Of a stretch of 64,000 nt of DNA, positions 58,477-64,000 are shown one piece after another. Position 1 is the first letter of the stretch. Each line of letters starts with the position of its first letter. A program made the translations under genes and the position numbers. The stretch spans positions 3,596,001 through 3,660,000 of the forward strand of contig NZ_CP071238.1 in the NCBI RefSeq assembly GCF_017299535.1. The letters run 5' to 3'. Origin of the DNA: Serratia marcescens subsp. marcescens ATCC 13880. Its GTDB lineage: Bacteria > Pseudomonadota > Gammaproteobacteria > Enterobacterales > Enterobacteriaceae. The notes beneath the pieces are model-generated. The model ran no database searches and was not told the DNA's origin. It saw nothing but the letters and a program-made list of their open reading frames with translations.

Positions 58477-58537
58477 TTTCTGCCTCACTCACTGCCCCTA
58501 TCTCCTTATTCTTTCTGTATTCACTACGCGCTGAGAT

Positions 58538-58556
58538 ACGAATGGTTATCATTTTG
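58538..58556. promoter_or_regulatory. Fur-like box before fepB
   Basis: AATGGTTATCATT matches 11 of 13 central positions of the Fur consensus (12 of 19 overall). It overlaps the likely -35 region of a promoter with -10 TAAATT at 58570-58575. Confidence 0.65.
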
Positions 58557-58649
58557 GCGGCTTGAATGGTAAATTAGCGGGCATACACCACGCAGCCAAT
58601 CCGCCGCCGGATTGATACGCCTTAGTTCAAGGAAAGAAAGAGCCCGCTC

Positions 58650-59657
58650 ATGACCCTATCCTTACGCCAGCTGTTCATTGCATTTATCGCCACTTCCAGC
58701 CTGCTGCTCAGTGGCTGCGGCCCGGACGACAAGAGCGACGGGCAGAAACCGTCCGCCCCCGCAACCGACAGCAGTTGGCCGCGCACCATCGACAGCGTCA
58801 AAGGGAAATTCACGCTGGAAAAACCGCCGCAGCGCATCGTGTCCACCAGCGTCACCATCACCGGCACGCTGCTGGCTATCGACGCCCCGGTGGTCGCCAG
58901 CGCCGCCACCAGCCCAAATCCCCTGGTGGCCGATAAACAAGGTTTCTTTACCCAATGGAGCGAGGTGGCCAAGCAGCGCCACGTCGAGCGGCTGTACCAG
59001 GTGGAGCCCAATGCCGAAGCCGTCGCGGCCGCCGCGCCGGATTTGATCGTCGTCGCCGCAACCGGCGGGGATTCGGCGTTGAAACTGTATGACCAGCTGT
59101 CCGCCATTGCGCCGACGCTGGTGCTCGATTATGGCGACAAAAGCTGGCAGCAGCTGGCCAGCGAGCTCGGCGAGATCACCGGTCATGAAGCCGGCGCCAA
59201 ACAGGCGGAAGATCGTTTCGAACAGCGCGTGGAGCAAGTGAAGCAGGCGATCGCGCTGCCGCCGCAGCCCACCACTCCGCTGGTGTATGCCGACAACGGC
59301 CGCGAGGCCATGCTGTGGACGCCGGGTTCCGCCCAGGGCAAACTGCTGACCCAGCTCGGCTTCCAACTGGCCACCCCGCCGGAAAGCGCCAAAGGCAACA
59401 CCAGCATGGGGAAACGCCATGACATCATCCAGATCTCCGGCGAAAAAATGGCCGAAGGCCTGAATGGCAAAACCCTGATCCTGTTCGCCACCAATGAGCG
59501 CAAAGTGCAAGAGGTGCTGACCAACCCGTTCCTCAAACATCTGGAGCCGGTGGAACAGCGGCACGTCTACGCCGTCGGCAACGACACCTTCCGCCTCGAT
59601 TACTACAGCGCCACCAACATGCTGAACCAAATCGAACGGTTGTTCAAAAAGCCCTGA
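58650..59657 (+). CDS. fepB: Ferric-enterobactin type periplasmic binding protein FepB
   Basis: 335-residue siderophore-binding protein, here a lipoprotein with lipobox LLLSGC (about residues 18-23). Strong similarity to FepB through PQRIVSTSVTITGTLLAIDAPVVASAAT, EPNAEAVAAAAPDLIVVAATGGDSALKLYDQLSAIAPTLVLDY, RHDIIQISGEKMAEGLNGKTL and DTFRLDYYSATNML. Delivers iron-catecholate siderophore to FepDG-C. Separate promoter from fepDGC, with a Fur-like box. Confidence 0.9.
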   Translation: MTLSLRQLFIAFIATSSLLLSGCGPDDKSDGQKPSAPATDSSWPRTIDSVKGKFTLEKPPQRIVSTSVTITGTLLAIDAPVVASAATSPNPLVADKQGFFTQWSEVAKQRHVERLYQVEPNAEAVAAAAPDLIVVAATGGDSALKLYDQLSAIAPTLVLDYGDKSWQQLASELGEITGHEAGAKQAEDRFEQRVEQVKQAIALPPQPTTPLVYADNGREAMLWTPGSAQGKLLTQLGFQLATPPESAKGNTSMGKRHDIIQISGEKMAEGLNGKTLILFATNERKVQEVLTNPFLKHLEPVEQRHVYAVGNDTFRLDYYSATNMLNQIERLFKKP

Positions 59658-59871
59658 ATCATGCCGTCGGCAGGCCAGCCCCCTGCCGACGCTTTCCGCA
59701 AACGGGGCAAGCATTCACATTCAATCAATTGAAATATCAATAGTTATTAACATCATCATTGCACCTGCGCCGCCAACCGGCGGGTGCATGCGGGCGTAAA
59801 CTCGTGCTACTATAAGCGCCCGCATGAACGCAAATAACAATGAGAATAAAAATCATACAGGAGTTACCGGT
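59658..59871. promoter_or_regulatory. fepDGC promoter region with candidate Fur boxes
   Basis: Possible -10 TACTAT/TATAAG at 59808-59816 places transcription near 59820. Fur-like AT-rich sequences lie at 59740-59760 and 59838-59858 (AATGAGAATAAAAATCAT). A weak in-frame ATG at 59824 would be nearly leaderless. Confidence 0.45.
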
Positions 59872-60927
59872 GTGAACGTACCCACTCCGACTGAGCGGAC
59901 GCTTTCGTCCGCACCGCACGCAGCTTACGCCAGTGGCTTCAAACGCATCGCCGGGTTCGGTATCGGTTTGGCGCTGTTGTTGCTGTGCATCATGGCCAGC
60001 CTGATGCTGGGTTCCAAAGCCATCCCCTTCCATACCGTCTGGCTCAGCCTGCAGGGCGCCGCGAGCGGTTCCGACAGCACCATCATTCTCAATGCCCGGG
60101 TACCCCGTACGCTGGCGGGCATCCTGGCCGGCATGGCGCTCGGCGCCGCCGGCGCGCTGATTCAGGCGCTGACGCGCAACCCGCTGGCCGATCCCGGCGT
60201 GCTCGGCATCAACGCCGGCGCCAGCTTCGCCGTAGTCATCGGCATCATGTTTTTCGGCGCCGCCACCACCGAAAGCTATATGGCCTATGCCTTTGTCGGC
60301 GCGGCCCTCACCACCCTGCTGGTCTACCTGATCGGCACGCTGGCGGGCGGGCGCATCAACCCGGTGCGGCTGACGCTGGCCGGCGTGGCGATCGGCGCGG
60401 TGCTGCTCGGCATCACCACCGGGCTGTCGCTGATCGATCCGCAAACCTTTGACCAACTGCGCTTCTGGCAGGCCGGCACGCTGGATATCCGCACGCTGTC
60501 CACGCTGCCGGTCACCGCCCCCGCCATTTTGCTCGGCTGCCTGCTGACGCTGCTCATCGCCCGGCCGCTGAATACCATCGGCATGGGGGAAGATTTGGCT
60601 ATCGCGCTCGGCGCGCGCGTGGTGCTGACTCAGATCGTCGCGGTGATCGCCATCACGCTGCTGTGCGGCGCGGCGACCGCCACCGTCGGTCCGATCAGTT
60701 TCATCGGCCTGATGGTGCCGCATATCGCCCGTTGGTGGGTCGGCCCCGACCAACGTTGGATCCTGCCCTATTCCATGCTGCTGGCGCCGATTTTACTGCT
60801 GTGCGCCGACGTGGTCGGCCGCTTGCTGGCGGCCGGTGAACTGCGGGTTTCCATCGTCGCCGCCTTTATCGGCGCGCCGGTACTGATCTGGCTGGTGCGC
60901 CGCAAGAAAACGCTGGGGGGCTTGTGA
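59872..60927 (+). CDS. fepD: Ferric-enterobactin ABC permease FepD
   Basis: FecCD-family inner membrane permease. With GTG at 59872 the product is 351 residues (E. coli FepD 334); AGGAG lies eight bases upstream. An ATG at 59824 gives 367 residues but lies only a few bases from the predicted transcription start, within a Fur-like box. Conserved: ARVPRTLAGILAGMALGAAGALIQALTRNPLADPGVLGINAGA and GPISFIGLMVPHIARWWVGPDQR. Stop overlaps fepG. Confidence 0.9.
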   Translation: MNVPTPTERTLSSAPHAAYASGFKRIAGFGIGLALLLLCIMASLMLGSKAIPFHTVWLSLQGAASGSDSTIILNARVPRTLAGILAGMALGAAGALIQALTRNPLADPGVLGINAGASFAVVIGIMFFGAATTESYMAYAFVGAALTTLLVYLIGTLAGGRINPVRLTLAGVAIGAVLLGITTGLSLIDPQTFDQLRFWQAGTLDIRTLSTLPVTAPAILLGCLLTLLIARPLNTIGMGEDLAIALGARVVLTQIVAVIAITLLCGAATATVGPISFIGLMVPHIARWWVGPDQRWILPYSMLLAPILLLCADVVGRLLAAGELRVSIVAAFIGAPVLIWLVRRKKTLGGL

Positions 60928-61964
60928 TGAGTCTGCCGCACACGCTGCATATCGGCCGTCCGGACGGCGTCATCAACTGGCGCGTGCCGCTGCGCCTGCT
61001 GTTGGTCAACCTTTCGCTGCTGGCGTTATGCCTGGCGATGGCGGTTGCCGCGCTGTGCTACGGCACGCTGCAGCTCTCGCTGGAGCAAGTCTTTGCCGCG
61101 CTCAGCGGCGAGGCGCCGAAAAATCTGGTGACCGTGGTCACCCAATGGCGCTTGCCCCGCATCGCCATGGCGCTGTTGTTAGGCGCCGCGCTCGGCATGA
61201 GCGGCGCCATTTTCCAGTCGATTATCCGCAACCCGCTCGGCAGCCCGGACGTGATCGGCTTTAACATGGGGGCCTACACCGGCGCGCTGATCGCCATCAC
61301 CCTGTTCAACGGCGGCTACTATTACATCGCCGGCGGCGCGCTGGCCGGCGGCATTCTCTCGGCGCTGGCCATCTATCTGCTGGCCTGGCGGCAAGGCATC
61401 GCCGGCTTCCGGTTGATCATCGTCGGCATCGCCATCAGCGCAGTGCTGGTTTCCACCAACACCTGGCTGATCATCACCGCTTCGCTCGAGCGCGCCATGG
61501 ACGCCGCCATGTGGCAGGCCGGTTCGCTCAACGGCATGACCTGGCAAAAAGCCCAGCCCGCCACGGCGTTCATCGTGCTGGCGGCCGCGGCCGCGCTGCT
61601 GATGGGCAAACGGCTGCAGCTGCTGGAAATGGGCGACGACACGGCGCGCGCGCTGGGCGTCAACGCCGAAGGCAGCCGGCTGTGGCTGATGCTGTTTGGC
61701 GTTACCCTCACCGCCGCCGTCACCGCCACCGCCGGGCCGATTTCCTTTATCGCGCTGGCGGCGCCGCAGATCGCCCGTCGCCTGGCCGGACAATCCTCGG
61801 TCACCCTGACCTCCTCGGCGCTGATGGGCGCGGCGTTGCTGCTCGGCGCCGACGTGGTGTCCCAACATCTTTTCGCGCCGATCCAACTGCCGGTCGGGGT
61901 CGTGACCGTCTGCATCGGCGGCCTGTACCTGATTTGGCTGCTCATCCGAGAGGCCCGCAGATAA
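60927..61964 (+). CDS. fepG: Ferric-enterobactin ABC permease FepG
   Basis: 345-residue second FecCD-type permease forming a heterodimer with FepD. Conserved: WRLPRIAMALLLGAALGMSGAIFQSIIRNPLGSPDVIGFNMGAY and GPISFIALAAPQIARRLAGQS. ATG at 60927 sits in GTGATGA with the fepD stop; TAATG overlap with fepC downstream. Confidence 0.95.
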   Translation: MSLPHTLHIGRPDGVINWRVPLRLLLVNLSLLALCLAMAVAALCYGTLQLSLEQVFAALSGEAPKNLVTVVTQWRLPRIAMALLLGAALGMSGAIFQSIIRNPLGSPDVIGFNMGAYTGALIAITLFNGGYYYIAGGALAGGILSALAIYLLAWRQGIAGFRLIIVGIAISAVLVSTNTWLIITASLERAMDAAMWQAGSLNGMTWQKAQPATAFIVLAAAAALLMGKRLQLLEMGDDTARALGVNAEGSRLWLMLFGVTLTAAVTATAGPISFIALAAPQIARRLAGQSSVTLTSSALMGAALLLGADVVSQHLFAPIQLPVGVVTVCIGGLYLIWLLIREARR

Positions 61965-62788
61965 TGAAGAGTGATAATGCCATGAGCCACCGCCTGCACG
62001 CCTCGCACCTGAAGCTGGGCTACGACAATAAAATCATCGCTGACGATCTGAGCGTGGCGATCCCCGACGGCGCCTTCACGGTGATCGTCGGGCCGAACGC
62101 CTGCGGCAAATCGACGCTGTTGCGCGCCCTGTGCCGCCTGCTGAAACCCAGCGCCGGCGAGGTGATGCTGGACGGCAAGAACATCAGCAGCTTCGCCACC
62201 AAGGCGCTGGCGCGCGAGCTTGGCCTGCTGCCGCAAACTTCAATCGCGCCGGACAGCATCACCGTGGCGGATCTGGTGTCGCGCGGCCGCTATCCGCATC
62301 AGAGCCTGCTGAAACAGTGGACGCAGGCCGACAAACAGGCGGTGGAAGCCGCCATGGCGGCCACCAACGTCAGCCAATTGGCGGACCGCAGCGTCGACGA
62401 ACTGTCCGGCGGGCAGCGCCAGCGCGTCTGGGTGGCGATGGCGCTGGCGCAGCAAACCCCGCTGCTGCTGCTGGATGAGCCGACCACCTACCTCGACATC
62501 GCGCACCAGATTGAGCTGCTGGATCTGTTCCGCCAGCTTAACCGCGAGCGCGGTCAAACCATGATCGCGGTGCTGCACGATCTCAACCACGCCTGCCGCT
62601 ATGCCGATCACATCATCGCCATGCGCGACGGCAAGATCGTGGCGGAGGGGAAACCGGCGGAAATCATCACCGCCGAACTGGTGGAGCGAGTGTTCGGCAT
62701 GCCGTGCATGATCATCGACGATCCGCTGTCCCACACGCCGCTGGTGATCCCGCGCGGCCGCTACCACTGCGACGCGCCGCAGGCATGA
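61964..62788 (+). CDS. fepC: Ferric-enterobactin ABC ATPase FepC
   Basis: 274-residue ABC ATPase. Walker A GPNACGKSTLL, signature LSGGQRQRVWVAMAL, Walker B LLLLDEPTTYLD, switch His in VLHDLNHACRYADH. Very similar to E. coli FepC (271). Start at 61964 overlaps the fepG stop (TAATG); MSHRLHA at 61982 is an alternative. Confidence 0.95.
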   Translation: MKSDNAMSHRLHASHLKLGYDNKIIADDLSVAIPDGAFTVIVGPNACGKSTLLRALCRLLKPSAGEVMLDGKNISSFATKALARELGLLPQTSIAPDSITVADLVSRGRYPHQSLLKQWTQADKQAVEAAMAATNVSQLADRSVDELSGGQRQRVWVAMALAQQTPLLLLDEPTTYLDIAHQIELLDLFRQLNRERGQTMIAVLHDLNHACRYADHIIAMRDGKIVAEGKPAEIITAELVERVFGMPCMIIDDPLSHTPLVIPRGRYHCDAPQA

Positions 62789-62811
62789 AAAAGGCCGGGT
62801 TACCCCGGCCT
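62788..62811 (-). terminator. Terminator of the dppA-like gene
   Basis: AGGCCGGG/CCCGGCCT hairpin with T-run on the minus strand, adjoining the fepC stop codon. Confidence 0.8.
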
Positions 62812-62816
62812 GTGCC

Positions 62817-64000
62817 TTATTTCTCCAACGACACCTGTTTGAAGATGTGTTTGCCGAACGGGTCTATCTCGTAGCCTTTCACTTCCTTGCGCACCGGTTC
62901 GAAGATGGTCGAGTGCGCGATCATCATCGCCGGCATCTGATCGTGCATCATCACCTGCGCCTGCTGGTACATCGCCACCCGTTTGGCGTGATCGTTCTCT
63001 TCACGCGCCTGCAGGATCAGCTGGTCGAACGGTTTGTAGCACCATTTCGCCGAGTTGGAGCCGCCGAGCGAAGCGCAGGTGAACAGCGGGCCGAAGAAGT
63101 TGTCCGGATCGCCGTTGGCGGTGGTCCAGCCCATCAGCGCGGTCTGGTGCTCGCCATTTTTAATCCGCTGTAAATACTCGCCCCACTCGAAGGTGACGAT
63201 TTTGGCACGCACGCCGATCTTGGCCCAGTCGGCCTGGATCATCTCCGCCATGCGCTTGGCGTTGGGGTTATAGGGCCGCTGCACCGGCATCGCCCACAGA
63301 TCGATGTCGAAACCCTGCCCCAGCCCGGCCTCCTGCAACAGCTGCTTCGCCCGCTCCGGCGAATACGGGTAGTCTTCAAGCTGCGCGTTGCTGCCCCATT
63401 GGGTCGGTGGCAGCAGATTTTTGGCCGGCTGGCCGGCGCCGTGGAACACCGCATCGATGATCGCCGGTTTGTTGACCGCCAGCGCCAACGCCTGGCGCAC
63501 CTTGACGTTATCCAACGGCTTCTTCTGGGTATTGAACGCCAGGAAACCGATATTCAAACCGGATTTTTCCATCACCTGAAGGTTGCCGTCCTGCCGCATG
63601 CGCGCCAGATCCGCCGGGTTGGGGAACGGCATCACCTGGCACTCGTTCTTTTGCAGCTTGGCGTAACGCACCGTCGCATCCGGCGTGATCGAAAACACCA
63701 GCCGGTCGATCTTCGGTTTGCCTTCCCAGTAACGATCGAACGCCTTGTAGAGGATTTTCGCGTCCTTCTGGTACTGCACCAGCTGGAACGGCCCGGTGCC
63801 GATCGGATCGTTGTCCACCCGCTGCGGCGTGCCGGCCTTCAGCATCGCGTCGGCATATTCCGCCGATAAAATGGTGGCAAAATACATGCCCAGATCGGCG
63901 ACGAACGGCGCCTCGGCGCGGGAGAGCTCAAAGCGCACGGTGTGGTCATCCACCTTGACGATCCGGTCAATCAGCGTGCCGAACTCCATCGACTCGAAGT
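62817..64000 (-). CDS. dppA: Dipeptide-binding protein DppA (partial, C-terminal part)
   Basis: SBP family 5 periplasmic peptide-binding protein; about 394 C-terminal residues are in the window and the gene runs off the right edge. Conserved with DppA: NDPIGTGPFQLVQYQKDAKILYKAFDRYW, LNIGFLAFNTQKKPLDNVKVRQALALAVNK, WGEYLQRIKNGEHQTALMGWTTANGDPDNFFGPLFTC and a closing KGYEIDPFGKHIFKQVSLEK. Imports dipeptides and, in enterobacteria, heme. No dppBCDF follows on the window side. Confidence 0.92.
   Translation of the reverse strand, partial: FESMEFGTLIDRIVKVDDHTVRFELSRAEAPFVADLGMYFATILSAEYADAMLKAGTPQRVDNDPIGTGPFQLVQYQKDAKILYKAFDRYWEGKPKIDRLVFSITPDATVRYAKLQKNECQVMPFPNPADLARMRQDGNLQVMEKSGLNIGFLAFNTQKKPLDNVKVRQALALAVNKPAIIDAVFHGAGQPAKNLLPPTQWGSNAQLEDYPYSPERAKQLLQEAGLGQGFDIDLWAMPVQRPYNPNAKRMAEMIQADWAKIGVRAKIVTFEWGEYLQRIKNGEHQTALMGWTTANGDPDNFFGPLFTCASLGGSNSAKWCYKPFDQLILQAREENDHAKRVAMYQQAQVMMHDQMPAMMIAHSTIFEPVRKEVKGYEIDPFGKHIFKQVSLEK

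Larger units (their letters stand above)
58226..58483 (+). repeat. Duplicated tRNA-Lys 3' end plus terminator flanking a hairpin element
   Basis: A 60-base segment (58226-58285: last 19 bases of tRNA-Lys, AATTCAG spacer, terminator, and TTTCTGC) recurs at 58424-58483 with one mismatch, 198 bases away. Between them is an inverted copy of the tRNA end, GGGTCGTGCAGGAT (58328-58341, reverse complement of 58425-58438), enclosing two near-identical small hairpins, ATCGCGCAGCGAT and AACGCGCAGCGTT. The unit could fold as one large hairpin. Origin (mobile element scar, tRNA-derived repeat or attachment site) is unknown. Confidence 0.85.

Overview
This window is chromosomal DNA of a GC-rich member of the Enterobacterales (Yersiniaceae type). 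Gene content, codon use and protein similarity fit Serratia, and S. marcescens or a close relative is the best guess by recall; no search was run. Much of the gene order follows the E. coli K-12 map: fadJ-fadI-yfcZ-fadL-mlaA-yfdC-argW, then alaC/ypdK-ypdA-ypdB-glk-yfeO-ypeC-mntH-nupC-alaW/alaX-gltX-valUXY-lysV. Lineage-specific blocks are slotted in between. I see no insertion sequence, prophage or CRISPR array.

Layout. 1-4.4 kb: anaerobic-type fatty acid beta-oxidation (fadJ partial, fadI), yfcZ and the long-chain fatty acid porin fadL, with likely FadR operators before fadI and fadL. 4.5-5.3 kb: lipid-asymmetry lipoprotein MlaA. 5.3-12.4 kb: complete ccmABCDEFGHI cytochrome c maturation operon (minus strand). 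12.6-13.8 kb: yfdC and tRNA-Arg(CCT) argW. 13.8-23 kb: accessory region with an AT-rich Rob-like regulator and lactonase-fold protein, a membrane protein / triple-PAS LuxR-type regulator / CsbD-like set that shares repeated upstream motifs, a frameshifted dsdC-like regulator and an EamA exporter cluster. 23.3-26.4 kb: general porin, MltB, a small membrane protein. 26.4-32.6 kb: pgaABCD for poly-beta-1,6-GlcNAc biofilm polysaccharide. 33-39 kb: orphan HicB-like protein, a tiny YmiA-like membrane protein, Cdh, a 24-residue YpdK homologue behind a structured leader, cytochrome b561, AlaC, a GNAT enzyme and YbiU.

39-43.6 kb: the pyruvate-responsive two-component system YpdA/YpdB followed by a YhjX-like MFS transporter. 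The transporter's upstream region carries direct repeats with the arrangement of the E. coli YpdB site, so sensor, regulator and probable target sit together here. 43.6-53.1 kb: glk, yfeO, then an inserted block (amino acid racemase, PACE efflux protein with divergent LysR regulator, indolepyruvate decarboxylase, aldo/keto reductase), ypeC and mntH. 53.4-58.5 kb: nupC, two tRNA-Ala(GGC), an FNT-family channel, gltX, three tRNA-Val(TAC) and tRNA-Lys(TTT). A 60-bp segment covering the end of tRNA-Lys and its terminator is duplicated about 198 bp downstream, around a hairpin-rich element. 58.6-62.8 kb: ferric-catecholate uptake genes fepB, fepD, fepG, fepC with Fur-like boxes. 62.8 kb to the edge: the C-terminal part of a DppA-type substrate-binding protein.

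The most rewarding items are the YpdAB/YhjX control site, the YpdK transcript, the motif set around the PAS-LuxR regulator, and the tRNA-Lys 3' duplication. All functional calls rest on recognising protein families and motifs by eye.
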